Source: SHLQ01 sp964562985
GTDB lineage: Bacteria; Actinomycetota; Acidimicrobiia; Acidimicrobiales; SHLQ01
Length of the DNA stretch: 41,019 nt
Assembly (NCBI GenBank): GCA_964562985.1
Contig: CAZLWE010000028.1
Span: 1-41,019, forward strand
Direction: 5' to 3'
In this document: piece by piece, positions 14,696-23,132 of the stretch
Position numbering within the stretch: the first letter of the stretch is position 1
Layout of the letters: each line of letters begins with the position of its first letter
The notes under the pieces: generated by a model
What the model saw: the letters and a program-made list of their open reading frames with translations, nothing else
Databases searched by the model: none
What the model was told of the DNA's origin: nothing
Position numbers and translations under genes: made by a program

Positions 14696-14896
14696 TTAGG
14701 CGATGAAGCCGGCCTTTGGTTGGGCAACCGGTAGCTCCCAATCTCCTGGCATGTTTTCGAAGTCGAAGAACGGGGCGGTGTCTCCTGGCTCGATGGCGAT
14801 TTCCTCGTGCGGGCGTTCGCGAGAACAAACAGCCACCTTCACGAGGTCGTGCAACGGATTACCGCCATCCCAACGGTACGACGCACGACCACGCAA
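14696..14896 (-). CDS. Hypothetical small protein, about 66 residues
   Basis: Frame with good codon use on the minus strand (runs such as ATC GCC ATC GAG and TTC TTC GAC TTC GAA AAC). It reads ASYRWDGGNPLHDLVKVAVC, then an acidic middle (EEIAIEPGDTAPFFDFENM) and PGDWELPVAQPKAGFIA at the end. The only start is a TTG at 14896; an in-frame TAG lies a few codons upstream, so it could be the 3' remnant of a longer gene. It ends against the chdC terminator. The other strand in the codon-aligned frame reads as an Lrp/AsnC fragment, so one of the two is probably an echo. Unrecognised. Confidence 0.4.
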   Translation of the reverse strand: MRGRASYRWDGGNPLHDLVKVAVCSRERPHEEIAIEPGDTAPFFDFENMPGDWELPVAQPKAGFIA

Positions 14897-14953
14897 CTGG
14901 CACTCGAGACGGCGATCCTACGCAGCCTCGCCGATCTGATTGCGAACACCTAG
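14735..14953 (+). pseudogene. Possible Lrp/AsnC-family regulator remnant (ligand-binding half)
   Basis: Frame from after a stop at 14732 to TAG at 14953. It reads GVSWLDGDFLVRAFARTNSH, then LHEVVQRITAIPTVRRTTTQ and LALETAILRSLADLIANT. The IxAIPxVRRTTTxLAL pattern is typical of the C-terminal RAM domain of Lrp/AsnC regulators. No HTH half and no convincing start precede it. It lies antisense to the 66-residue ORF, and which strand is genuine cannot be settled by eye. Confidence 0.35.
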
Positions 14954-15022
14954 GGACAGGTTGGTTGCAAGTGGTTGCTGCGACAAAGGACTCTTGACGA
15001 CTTTGGGTTGTGGAGAAGGGAA

Positions 15023-15035
15023 GGGGTCTGACCCC
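15023..15035. repeat. Palindrome GGGGTCTGACCCC
   Basis: 6-bp perfect arms around one T, upstream of the 87-residue gene. It shares GGGGTCTG with the left arm of the chdC terminator 360 nt away. Could be an operator or a short dispersed palindrome. Confidence 0.35.
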
Positions 15036-15047
15036 ATTGTTCGCGTC

Positions 15048-15053
15048 TACAGT
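15048..15053 (+). promoter_or_regulatory. -10 for the 87-residue gene (leaderless type)
   Basis: TACAGT seven bases before the ATG at 15061; no Shine-Dalgarno between. Confidence 0.45.
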
Positions 15054-15060
15054 CTGAATC

Positions 15061-15324
15061 ATGGCTACACCCGATGAGATCGTCGACGCCCAACAGAAGC
15101 TCGGGAGCGAGTACAAGTCTGCGATGGAGTCGCTCGGCGACCTCTATGTCGCGGTCGAGGCGCTCAAGTCCGCGGGTCTTCACGATGACATCGTGGGCCT
15201 GTTGGCGAACGTGGAAGATGCAGCCAAGAAGGCCCGGACCGGTGGAGTGATTGGCTCGGGGGCGAAATCGCACGACAAGGCCCTCAAGCGCCTGCGCGAA
15301 CTCACCGCAGATCAGACTGAGTAG
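15061..15324 (+). CDS. Hypothetical small helical protein, 87 residues
   Basis: Mostly alpha-helical, charged and soluble: PDEIVDAQQKLGSEYKSAM, LGDLYVAVEALKSAGLHDDI, then AKKARTGGVIGSGAKSHDKA and a final helix LKRLRELTADQTE. The central Gly/Lys stretch looks flexible. No signal peptide, cysteine or known motif. It lies 12 nt upstream of the M20 peptidase gene and is probably cotranscribed with it. Function unknown. Confidence 0.75.
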   Translation: MATPDEIVDAQQKLGSEYKSAMESLGDLYVAVEALKSAGLHDDIVGLLANVEDAAKKARTGGVIGSGAKSHDKALKRLRELTADQTE

Positions 15325-15336
15325 AAGTCGATACCG

Positions 15337-16698
15337 ATGGCCGTTGACGATCGCACGCTCGACACCTTGACCGAGGAGAACGCCGAGCTCCTGCAGGCCA
15401 TGATCCGCAACCAGTGCGTGAATGACGGAACGCGCGAGTCCGGTCACGAAACCAGAAACGCCGAACTACTTCGCAACGAACTCGAGAACACCGGCGCCGA
15501 TATCGAGATCCTGCCCGTCCTCCCTGGGCGTGATTCGATCGTCGCCCGCCTCGCGGGCACCGATCCCGAGGCACCGACACTCATGTTGATGGGCCACACC
15601 GACGTGGTACCGGTGAACCCCGACGGCTGGAAGGTCGACCCGTTTGCTGGTGAGCGCATCGGCGACGAAATCTGGGGACGCGGTGCGGTCGACATGTTGA
15701 ACGTGACCTCGTCGATGGCGGTGACCTTCCGCCACATTGCGAACTCCAATACCCGCTACGCCGGAGACATTGTCTACTTCGCAGTGGCTGATGAAGAGGC
15801 TGGCGGCGTGTACGGGGCCAAGCAGTTGGTGGCCGACCGCTGGGACGTTCTGAACTGCGATTACGTCCTCACCGAGTACGGCGGGTCGCCCATCATGAAC
15901 GACCAGGGCCTAACGGTGCTGCTCACCACAGCCGAGAAGGGCATGGCGCCGCAGATCATCACCGTTAGCGGTGAGCCCGGCCATGGCTCGATGCCCTACG
16001 GAACCGACAACGCAATCGCCAAAGCAGCAGAGATCGTTCGTCGGATCGAGGCCTACAACCCCGGCGCCCGAATCGACGAGATGTTCACTAGGCGGATCAA
16101 AGCAATGGGCTTTGATCCAGAGATCGAAGCACAGATGCTCGACCCCGGCCGGATCCGTGAAGGGCTCGAGCAAATCGAACCCGGCCTGGCACGAAACCTG
16201 CACTCGTGCTGTCACATGAGCTTCTCCCCGAACATCATCCAGGGCGGTTCGAAGATAAACACGATCCCCGACAGCGTCGAACTGCAGGTCGACATCAGAG
16301 TGCTACCAGGCGACACCGAAGAAGATGTGCTTCGCCACCTCGGCGAAGCGATCGGGCCAGAGCTCATGGCCTCCTGTGAGATCAAGCCCTACCTCAACCA
16401 CGACGCAACCTCGACAGAATCCCCTACCGACACGCCGTTGTGGGATGCGTTGGTCGACTCGATTCACATGACATATCCCGGGGCATCGGTCCTTCCGTCG
16501 ATCGTGACCGGCGGAACCGACGCACGGTTCTTCCGTCACCGTGGCGTGCCATCGTATGGTGCAGGACTACTCAGTTCGAGCGTGAGCCTGGGCGAATTTA
16601 TGAACCGCTTTCATGGCCACAACGAGCGCATCGATATCGAATCGCTCCGCCTCACAACCAAACTCTGGCTCGACGTCTGTGACCGCCTCTGGACCTGA
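15337..16698 (+). CDS. M20 family metallopeptidase / deacylase
   Basis: 453 residues; di-zinc hydrolase family that includes dipeptidases, carboxypeptidases and N-acyl-amino acid deacylases. Metal and catalytic residues are recognisable: H87 and D89 in LMGHTDVVPV, bridging D119 in GRGAVDMLN, and E153/E154 in VADEEAGG; the dimerisation domain follows (GEPGHGSMPYGTDNAI), then SKINTIPDSVELQVDIR and TGGTDARFFRHRGVP with C-terminal HNERIDIESL. No signal peptide, so cytoplasmic. It precedes a nucleoside-type ABC importer but is separated from it by 137 nt with its own regulatory sequence; functional link not shown. Confidence 0.9.
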   Translation: MAVDDRTLDTLTEENAELLQAMIRNQCVNDGTRESGHETRNAELLRNELENTGADIEILPVLPGRDSIVARLAGTDPEAPTLMLMGHTDVVPVNPDGWKVDPFAGERIGDEIWGRGAVDMLNVTSSMAVTFRHIANSNTRYAGDIVYFAVADEEAGGVYGAKQLVADRWDVLNCDYVLTEYGGSPIMNDQGLTVLLTTAEKGMAPQIITVSGEPGHGSMPYGTDNAIAKAAEIVRRIEAYNPGARIDEMFTRRIKAMGFDPEIEAQMLDPGRIREGLEQIEPGLARNLHSCCHMSFSPNIIQGGSKINTIPDSVELQVDIRVLPGDTEEDVLRHLGEAIGPELMASCEIKPYLNHDATSTESPTDTPLWDALVDSIHMTYPGASVLPSIVTGGTDARFFRHRGVPSYGAGLLSSSVSLGEFMNRFHGHNERIDIESLRLTTKLWLDVCDRLWT

Positions 16699-16701
16699 GG
16701 G

Positions 16702-16717
16702 CGAGAAATCGTTCTCG
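16702..16717 (+). terminator. Small hairpin after the peptidase gene
   Basis: CGAGAA-ATCG-TTCTCG, perfect 6-bp arms immediately after the M20 stop, no T-run. Weak terminator or 3'-end hairpin. Confidence 0.3.
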
Positions 16718-16794
16718 ATGTGACCCAACGCACGCGAAGTGTTACGTGGGCATGTCAGCAACTCCGCCCGACCTTGTAGGACATCACAAACAGC

Positions 16795-16815
16795 GATAGA
16801 CACTTTGGTGTTATC
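16795..16815. promoter_or_regulatory. Inverted repeat upstream of the nucleoside-binding lipoprotein gene
   Basis: GATAGACAC (16795-16803) and GTGTTATC (16808-16815) pair except for one bulged base, around TTTG. It lies 6 nt upstream of the GGAGG ribosome site at 16821, so it is either an operator or a leader hairpin that could affect ribosome access. Confidence 0.4.
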
Positions 16816-16835
16816 TACCTGGAGGGGTATCAATC

Positions 16836-18035
16836 ATGTTGTTTTCGAAGCGGGGCCTACTCGCGCTATTTACGCTCTTCGCGCTGATCGCAGCAGCGTG
16901 CGGCGGGGACGCCGAAACCGAGACCGCCGCACCGGAGGCAGAAGAGTCCTCTGAAGAATCGTCGGCAGACGGCGACGCTGGTGACGTTCGCGCGGCGTTC
17001 GTCATGGTTGCACCAGTCGGAGACGCTGGCTGGAACTTCCAGCACAACCAAGGACGCATCAATGCCGGAGACAACCTCGGTGTCGAAACCGCGTTCGTCG
17101 AGAACATCCCCGAGGGAAGCGCCGAGTTCGACAACGCCGTACAAAACTTCATCGACGACGGCTACAACGTGATCTTCACCACCTCGTTCGGCTACCAGGA
17201 CGCCACCTTGGAATTCGCAGACGCAAACCCTGACGTTCGCTTTGAGCACATCTCCGGCTTCCTCGGCAACGAGACCAACTTCGGCAACACCTTCGGCCGC
17301 ATGTATCAACCACGCTTCATCGCCGGTATGGCCGCAGGCGCAGAGACCGACTCAAACCGCATCGGCTACGTCGCTGCCTTCCCGATCCCTGAGGTCATCC
17401 GCGGCATCAACGCCTTCTCACTCGGTGTCGCCGAGACCAACCCTGACGCGGTCGTCGAGGTCATTTGGACCTCCACTTGGTTCGATCCAGGCGTCGAGGG
17501 CAACGCTGCTCAAGCCGTGATCGACAACGGCGCAGACGTACTTACGATGCACCAAGACTCGACCGCGGTCGGCCAGGCCATCAGCGATGCTGGCGGCGTC
17601 TTCATTGGCTACCACAGCGACATGAGCGAGCAGGTTGAGGCATACCTCACGGCTCCGATCTGGGACTGGACTCCACGCTACGAAGAGGTCATCCAAGAAG
17701 CCATCGACGGTGAGTTCGCACCTACCTCGTGGTGGGGCGGTATGGCTGACGGCGTTGTAGACATCGAGATTCCAGGCAGCTCTCCAGTAGCCGATGAGAT
17801 GACCGCTGTGCGCGAGTCGATCCTCGCTGGCGACTTCGACGTGTTCGACCAGGGCGTCATCGCTGACCAGGACGGCAACGTCATCTTCGAAGATGGTGTC
17901 GTGCAGACCGAACTCGTCAACCCGTTCGACGACACGGTCGTGGTCGGCGCTGTCGGCGACGAGGTCAACGACGGCATTCTCCTCAACATGAACTTCTTTG
18001 TGGAGAACGTCGAAGGCGACGTATCCGGCGGCTAA
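16836..18035 (+). CDS. BMP-family nucleoside-binding lipoprotein (BmpA/PnrA-like)
   Basis: Substrate receptor of a nucleoside-type ABC importer. 399 residues; lipoprotein signal MLFSKRGLLALFTLFALIAA with C22 as the lipid-modified residue, then an acidic linker (EAEESSEESSADGD). The BMP domain begins VRAAFVMVAPVGDAGWNFQH and contains VIFTTSFGYQDATLEFA, RFEHISGF, FGRMYQPRFIAGMAAG, ADVLTMHQDSTAVGQA and IGYHSDMSEQ, as in BmpA/PnrA/Med proteins that bind purine nucleosides. ATG 16836 has a strong GGAGGGG site. A strong terminator follows the gene, so it can be expressed above the ATPase and permeases downstream. Confidence 0.93.
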   Translation: MLFSKRGLLALFTLFALIAAACGGDAETETAAPEAEESSEESSADGDAGDVRAAFVMVAPVGDAGWNFQHNQGRINAGDNLGVETAFVENIPEGSAEFDNAVQNFIDDGYNVIFTTSFGYQDATLEFADANPDVRFEHISGFLGNETNFGNTFGRMYQPRFIAGMAAGAETDSNRIGYVAAFPIPEVIRGINAFSLGVAETNPDAVVEVIWTSTWFDPGVEGNAAQAVIDNGADVLTMHQDSTAVGQAISDAGGVFIGYHSDMSEQVEAYLTAPIWDWTPRYEEVIQEAIDGEFAPTSWWGGMADGVVDIEIPGSSPVADEMTAVRESILAGDFDVFDQGVIADQDGNVIFEDGVVQTELVNPFDDTVVVGAVGDEVNDGILLNMNFFVENVEGDVSGG

Positions 18036-18055
18036 CGCTTCGGAAGATTCGTTTG

Positions 18056-18093
18056 GATGGGCCGCCCCACAGGGCGGCCCATCTGCCTTTTTG
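18056..18093 (+). terminator. Strong intrinsic terminator after the BMP gene
   Basis: Perfect 12-bp arms GATGGGCCGCCC (18056-18067) and GGGCGGCCCATC (18072-18083), CACA loop, then TGCCTTTTTG. The best Rho-independent terminator in the window. Probably lets the binding protein be made in excess over the importer core. Confidence 0.9.
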
Positions 18094-18158
18094 CAACATC
18101 GGAGGTCGTCGGTGCGCGAACTGTACCGGCGCAGAAAACATGAAACTATGGGTCATTC

Positions 18159-18557
18159 ATGGCTGCGACTCCAATGACAACCGAACGCCTTGGCGAGATC
18201 ATTCGCGAACACGCCGACGCCGTTCACCAAGACGAGGGCCACTATTGGCAGTTCGACTACTTCGGCTTTCAACTGATCGCAGTAACCGACTCCACATCGA
18301 ACCGCATGCGGGTCATGAGCCCAATCGCCGCTCTCGATGGCCTCGATGACGCGCTCCTCACCGAGTGCCTTGCGGCGAACTTCGATCGGGCCCTCGATGC
18401 CCGCTACGCCACTTCTCAAGGGCTGTTGTGGAGCGCATTCATCCATACGCTCGCCGAGTTGGAAGACCATCAGGTTGTCGCAGCGATCAACCAAGTGGCC
18501 CGGCTCTCGGCTACGTTCGGAACCACCTTCACGAGCACAGACCTCTCGTTCGGATAG
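18159..18557 (+). CDS. Conserved-looking hypothetical protein, 132 residues
   Basis: Soluble alpha/beta protein with no signal peptide. It begins with a helix (TTERLGEIIREHADAVH), then strands with a FGFQLIAVTDSTSNRMRVM core, followed by LDDALLTECLAANFDRALDA, GLLWSAFIHTLAELEDHQVV and a C-terminal TFGTTFTSTDLSF. The helix-strand-helix order and the LDARYA/LWSAFIHPL-like block recall small proteins of the type III secretion chaperone/YbjN-like fold, but I cannot name a family with confidence. It sits between the BMP terminator and the ATPase gene of the nucleoside importer. Confidence 0.75.
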   Translation: MAATPMTTERLGEIIREHADAVHQDEGHYWQFDYFGFQLIAVTDSTSNRMRVMSPIAALDGLDDALLTECLAANFDRALDARYATSQGLLWSAFIHTLAELEDHQVVAAINQVARLSATFGTTFTSTDLSFG

Positions 18558-18612
18558 TGGCGTCCTCGACTTGGACTGATCATCTGTGCTCGATCAGAAT
18601 ACGGCGTTCGCT

Positions 18613-20151
18613 ATGACCGAAAACCGCTCCACCCCGACTCCGCTGGCCGTCGAGCTTGACGCGATTTGGAAGCGATTCCCAGGAGTAATCGCCAACGCCG
18701 GGGCGACGTTGCGTGTCAAGGCAGGCTCCGTGCATGCCGTTCTCGGCGAGAACGGCGCGGGCAAGACCACCCTGATGAACGTACTGGCCGGTGTTTACCA
18801 GCCCGACGAAGGCCGGGTATTGCTCGATGGTGTTGAGCAACGTTTCGCTCGTCCCGCTGATGCGATCGCCGCCGGGGTCGGCATGGTCCATCAAGAGTTC
18901 CGACTGATCCCAACCTTCACCGTCTCAGAGAATGTGGTGCTGGGGTCAGCCCCCCGGCTCGTCACCAAGTCGGCCATCGAGTCGAGCGTCGGCGAACTCG
19001 CCGAGAAATTCGGCCTCGATACCGAGCCGAGCCGAGAGGTGTGGCAGCTATCCATGGGCGAGCGCCAGCGGGTGGAGATCCTCAAGGCGCTATGGCGTGA
19101 CGCTCGGGTGCTCATTCTTGACGAGCCAACCGCAGTGCTCACGCCCGCCGAGGCCGAAGAGCTCGGCCGCATTACTGCGAGCATGGCCGCCGACGGCCGT
19201 TCGATCATCTTCATCAGTCACAAGCTCGACGAGGTCACCGCGTTCTGCGACGAAGCGACGGTCCTTCGAGGCGGCGCCACCGTGGCAGAGTCGCTGTCCG
19301 TCGAATCGCTCAACGCCGGTGGACTTGCCGAGCTAATGGTCGGCGAGGCGACCGAGGTGTCACAACGACGTGTCCGCACAACCCCGATATCGGATGACCG
19401 CTCCCTCGAAGTCACCAATCTTCAGGTGACCGATATTCACGGCCGCGCAGTCGTCGATGGCGTCAACCTGTCTGTCGGGCAGGGAGAGATCGTCGGCATT
19501 GCTGGCGTGGCCGGCAATGGCCAGCGCCCCCTCGCCGATGCCATTGCGGGCTTGACCAGCCCGAACGCCGGCACGATCCAGGTCGCTGGCCACGATATTG
19601 GCTCGCTCAGCCCGAGTGGCCGAAGCGACGCGGGGTTGGCCTACGTTCCCGAAGACCGCATCGGTGTCGGACTCGCCCCGCGCATGAACGTCGTCGAGAA
19701 CGCCATGATGCGCAGCTATCGCTCGCTGTCATCTGGGCCCCTCATCGACCGCCAGGCTGCACAAACCCACGCCGAAAAACTCGTGGAGAGCTACAACGTC
19801 AAGGTCGGCCAGATGCACGCGCCAATGGCTGCACTCTCGGGCGGCAATCTGCAACGCCTGCTCGTCGGTCGCGAACTCGCCGCCGAACCCCAAGCTCTCG
19901 TCGCGGCGCAACCAACTCGAGGCCTCGACGTACAGGGCGTCGCAGCAATCCAACGCATCTTGCTCAATCAGTCCGAAGATGGCGTCGGAATTCTTCTCAT
20001 CAGCGAGGACCTCGAGGAATTGTTCGCCCTGAGCGACCGACTACTCGTCATGCATGAAGGCAAAGTTGTCGGAGAATTCGACCCCGACGTTGCCACTCGA
20101 TCCGAAGTGGGCGCTGCGATGGCTGGAGCGACTCACGAGGCGGCGCGGTAG
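18613..20151 (+). CDS. Nucleoside/sugar ABC transporter ATP-binding protein, duplicated ATPase
   Basis: Two ABC domains in one chain, typical of nucleoside and ribose importers. First domain: Walker A GENGAGKTT, signature LSMGERQR, Walker B VLILDEPTAVLTP, H-loop IFISHKLDEV. Second domain: a degenerate Walker A GVAGNGQRPLADAI, signature LSGGNLQRLLVGRELAAEPQ, and AAQPTRGLDV in place of a normal Walker B, all normal for the class, so only the first site is expected to hydrolyse. 512 residues from the ATG at 18613; a GTG at 18586 would add nine residues. The stop overlaps the first permease start (TAGTG). Confidence 0.92.
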   Translation: MTENRSTPTPLAVELDAIWKRFPGVIANAGATLRVKAGSVHAVLGENGAGKTTLMNVLAGVYQPDEGRVLLDGVEQRFARPADAIAAGVGMVHQEFRLIPTFTVSENVVLGSAPRLVTKSAIESSVGELAEKFGLDTEPSREVWQLSMGERQRVEILKALWRDARVLILDEPTAVLTPAEAEELGRITASMAADGRSIIFISHKLDEVTAFCDEATVLRGGATVAESLSVESLNAGGLAELMVGEATEVSQRRVRTTPISDDRSLEVTNLQVTDIHGRAVVDGVNLSVGQGEIVGIAGVAGNGQRPLADAIAGLTSPNAGTIQVAGHDIGSLSPSGRSDAGLAYVPEDRIGVGLAPRMNVVENAMMRSYRSLSSGPLIDRQAAQTHAEKLVESYNVKVGQMHAPMAALSGGNLQRLLVGRELAAEPQALVAAQPTRGLDVQGVAAIQRILLNQSEDGVGILLISEDLEELFALSDRLLVMHEGKVVGEFDPDVATRSEVGAAMAGATHEAAR

Positions 20152-21236
20152 TGCTCGGTATTCGTCTCGCCCGACGCGAGAACCGCTTGCCGGGCGGACA
20201 GATTCTCGCAATTCTACTGGGCCTTGTGATCGCGCTCATCCTGGGCGCCATCCTGTTGACCTTCACCGGCCATTCCGCCGCTGAGGTCTACGTAGAAATG
20301 TTCGACTCGGCGCTTGGGTCGCGACGGGGTTGGTCGGCAACGCTCACCCGCGCCGTCCCACTCGGGCTCGCGGGCCTCGCTGTAGCCGTGGCTGGCTCGA
20401 TGGGGATGTGGAACATCGGTGCCGAAGGCCAGATCATCGCGGGTGCTATCGGTGGCGCCTGGGTGGCGCGGCTCGGCCCCGACCTGCCAGGGCCCGTATT
20501 GATTCCCCTCATGTTGATCGGAGCGATCATCGGTGGCGCTTTCCTGGCGTTGGGGCCAGCCTGGGCCCGCTCCCAGCTGGGCGTGAACGAGATCATCACC
20601 ACCCTTATGTTGAACGAGGTCGCGATTCGGATCGTCCGGTTCCTCGTGAACGGTCCGTGGAAAGACCCCGAAGGCAACAACTTCCCGGTCGCCCCAGAAC
20701 TCCCCGATCAAGCCACTCTTCCGGTCCTCTTTGAACGAGCGCACATCGGAATCATCATCGCGGCCGTCGTGGTCATAGGCTTCGGCGTCTGGTCGTCGAG
20801 AAGCAAATGGGGCTATGAACTTCGGATCGCGGGTTCCTCGGCTCAAGCCGCCGAATACGTGGGCATCTCCCTGCGCACCAAAGTCTTTACGGTGCTCCTA
20901 CTCTCGGGAGCTATCGCCGGGCTTGCGGGAGGAATTGAGCTCACCGGCAATTCCGCTCGAATCGTAGAAGGCGTGGCGAATGGGTTCGGCTTCGCTGGGA
21001 TAATCGTGGCCGCCCTTGCGCTCATGCGCCCGTCGGGTGTTGCAGCCGTCGCTGTGGCGTTCGGAGCCGTGCAGATCGGCGGCGAAGCCATACAAACCGC
21101 TGGCGTGCCACCTTCAATCTCCAACGTGTTGCAAGCACTCATCTTGTTCGGCGCTCTCGCGGCGGCCGTCTTCACCGACTATCGATTCGTACGATCCGGC
21201 CGGACGAGAGTCTCCGCGGAGGTGACACCCGCATGA
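20151..21236 (+). CDS. Nucleoside-type ABC transporter permease 1
   Basis: BPD_transp_2 family membrane subunit, 361 residues. After a cytoplasmic N-terminus (RLARRENRLPGGQ) come eight or more spans; typical blocks are MGMWNIGAEGQIIAGAIGG, LGVNEIITTLMLNEVAIRIV and AEYVGISLRTKVFTVLLLSG. Start is a GTG at 20151 that shares its first base with the ATPase stop. The gene ends overlapping the second permease by four bases (ATGA). Forms the channel with the next gene. Confidence 0.92.
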   Translation: MLGIRLARRENRLPGGQILAILLGLVIALILGAILLTFTGHSAAEVYVEMFDSALGSRRGWSATLTRAVPLGLAGLAVAVAGSMGMWNIGAEGQIIAGAIGGAWVARLGPDLPGPVLIPLMLIGAIIGGAFLALGPAWARSQLGVNEIITTLMLNEVAIRIVRFLVNGPWKDPEGNNFPVAPELPDQATLPVLFERAHIGIIIAAVVVIGFGVWSSRSKWGYELRIAGSSAQAAEYVGISLRTKVFTVLLLSGAIAGLAGGIELTGNSARIVEGVANGFGFAGIIVAALALMRPSGVAAVAVAFGAVQIGGEAIQTAGVPPSISNVLQALILFGALAAAVFTDYRFVRSGRTRVSAEVTPA

Positions 21237-22165
21237 GCGTCGCAACGATGATGGGGCTCCTTATCTCGGTGATCGAGTTCGGTACGCTTCTCTACCTCGC
21301 TGCCCTTGGCGAAACCATCGCTGAACGTGCCGGGGTGCTCAACCTCGGAGTCGAAGGCATGATGGCGATGGGCGGCATGACCGCCTTCTGGGTCGGCGTC
21401 GAAACCGGAAACCCGTGGGCCGCGCTGCTTGCAGCGGTAATCGTCGGTGGACTATTTGCAATGATCCATGGCGTGGTCTCGGTCGTGCTGGGTGCAGATC
21501 AAGTCGTCAGCGGGCTCGCACTCACCATTTTCGGTCTGGGGTTATCGGCCTTCCTGGGCCGAGATCTGATTGTGGAGCGTCCAAACGCTGTCTTCGAACC
21601 GGTGAACCTTGGACCACTGAGCGATATCCCGTTCGTCGGGGAGACCATCTTCTCGATGACGGCGGTTAGCTGGATAGCCCTCTTTTGTGGCATCGCGACA
21701 TGGTTCATCTTCACACGAACCCGCGCCGGGTTGGCCCTACGTGCGGTCGGTGAGAGTGCAGCGACCGCGGATGCCGCGGGAACGTCCGTCGTGAAGATCC
21801 GGCTCATCGCCGTAGCGATCGGCGGGTTCTTCGCGGGAGCTTCCGGAGCGTTCCTCACCATCGTGCTCGCCCCTGGCTGGACTGAAGGCACCACCGCTGG
21901 GCGTGGATGGATCGCTGTTGCCCTCGTGATCTTTGGAGCCTGGAAACCTGGTCGAGTCCTCGTCGGCTCGCTCCTCTTTGGCGGCCTGATCGCACTTGAA
22001 CCTCGCTTACAGACTTTCGGTGTGGAGATCAGCCCAATCCTGGTGAGCATGCTTCCGTTCCTGCTCACCATCGTGGTCTTGGTGCTCTTCTCCATACGAT
22101 CGAGGAACCGTCCGAGCGTGGCACCAGCAGCGATCGGCCTCGCGTACCGTCGCGAAGAACGGTAA
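21233..22165 (+). CDS. Nucleoside-type ABC transporter permease 2
   Basis: Second BPD_transp_2 membrane subunit, 310 residues, hydrophobic throughout. Family blocks: LYLAALGETIAERAGVLNLG, VEGMMAMGGMTAFWVG, ADQVVSGLALTIFGLGLSAF and GLALRAVGESAATADAAGTS. ATG overlaps the stop of permease 1. Last gene of the importer; only 50 nt separate it from the L,D-transpeptidase gene, which however has its own -10. Confidence 0.92.
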   Translation: MSVATMMGLLISVIEFGTLLYLAALGETIAERAGVLNLGVEGMMAMGGMTAFWVGVETGNPWAALLAAVIVGGLFAMIHGVVSVVLGADQVVSGLALTIFGLGLSAFLGRDLIVERPNAVFEPVNLGPLSDIPFVGETIFSMTAVSWIALFCGIATWFIFTRTRAGLALRAVGESAATADAAGTSVVKIRLIAVAIGGFFAGASGAFLTIVLAPGWTEGTTAGRGWIAVALVIFGAWKPGRVLVGSLLFGGLIALEPRLQTFGVEISPILVSMLPFLLTIVVLVLFSIRSRNRPSVAPAAIGLAYRREER

Positions 22166-22203
22166 CCATCCCGGAGCATCACCGCGAGGCCAATCGCCCA
22201 AAG

Positions 22204-22209
22204 TATTGT
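22204..22209 (+). promoter_or_regulatory. -10 for the L,D-transpeptidase gene (leaderless type)
   Basis: TATTGT six bases before the GTG at 22216; no Shine-Dalgarno. Confidence 0.4.
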
Positions 22210-22215
22210 GGCCAC

Positions 22216-23043
22216 GTGCAACGACGAGAGTTAGTAGCCGGGCTTGTGGCATTCGGGGTTGCCGGGGCTGGCTGCGCAGCGACTGAAACCACGACAACCG
22301 CCGTCCTTGGGACATCGACTAGCTCACAACCACCCGCGCCCACTCGGCCAACCACGACGACCAGCACTACGAGCACGAGCACTACGAGCACCACAAGCAC
22401 CCCCGAGTCGATCGCGGATCCCTACCGAACGGTGATCGCGACAGCGCGAAGTTCCATCGGCGCGCTCGTGGCCTATGACGAACCGGACGGTAAGCCAGTC
22501 GCTTTGCCCTTCGTTGTCCCGAACCCGCATCAGTTCGGCGGACCGTTGACGCTCATGGTCACCGAAGGCGATATCGGTGATAGCTGGGTGAAGGTACAGC
22601 TTCCCATTCGCCCGAACGGGACCGAAGGCTGGATTCCCACAGAGCATTACGCGCTCGGTGAGACCTTTATGCGCGCGGAGGTCAACCTCGCCGAGACGTC
22701 TGTCCAAGTGTTCGACGGCGACCGCTCAATTACCAAAACGGAAGCAGCGATCGGCGCGGATGCAACCCCGACTCCGCTCGGAACCTTCTACGTCGCCTCG
22801 AAAAGGCGTAATCCCCCAGACGAGCAACACCTCGGCGAGTGGTCGGTTGTGCTTTCGAGTTTTTCGGAAGTCCTCGACACCTTTTCGGGTGGACTTCCAG
22901 TCATTGCTATCCATGGTACACACCACCCCGACGCCGAACTTGGACATGGCATCTCCAACGGGTGCGTTCGGGTGACAAACGACATCATGCAACTACTAGC
23001 GCAAAGTCTGCCGCTCGGCGCCCCGGTCATCGTGTCGGCCTGA
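22216..23043 (+). CDS. L,D-transpeptidase (YkuD domain), exported
   Basis: 275 residues. N-terminal export signal MQRRELVAGLVAFGVAGAGC with C20 as a possible lipid-attachment site, then a Thr/Ser/Pro-rich stalk (30-65). An SH3-like segment (about 70-148) contains GWIPTEHY at 138-145. The YkuD catalytic domain follows (150-275): H233, GHGISNGCVR with nucleophile C250 and R252. Such enzymes make 3-3 peptidoglycan cross-links or attach proteins to the wall. GTG start at 22216. Immediately upstream of the diguanylate cyclase / surface-protein operon, whose last protein shares the unusual W(I/V)PTEH motif, so a role in building that cell surface is an inference. Confidence 0.88.
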   Translation: MQRRELVAGLVAFGVAGAGCAATETTTTAVLGTSTSSQPPAPTRPTTTTSTTSTSTTSTTSTPESIADPYRTVIATARSSIGALVAYDEPDGKPVALPFVVPNPHQFGGPLTLMVTEGDIGDSWVKVQLPIRPNGTEGWIPTEHYALGETFMRAEVNLAETSVQVFDGDRSITKTEAAIGADATPTPLGTFYVASKRRNPPDEQHLGEWSVVLSSFSEVLDTFSGGLPVIAIHGTHHPDAELGHGISNGCVRVTNDIMQLLAQSLPLGAPVIVSA

Positions 23044-23132
23044 CGTACACCAGTAGTTCCGTTTGGACACCAATTGCCAAAGTGGACTGAACGACCCACT
23101 AAATGTCGATTCGAATATGCCGATCCTAAGGT

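Noticed and set aside
23062..23081. TTTGG-N10-CCAAA dyad before the diguanylate cyclase gene
   Set aside because: Short arms and wide spacing; no promoter element aligns with it well enough to call an operator.
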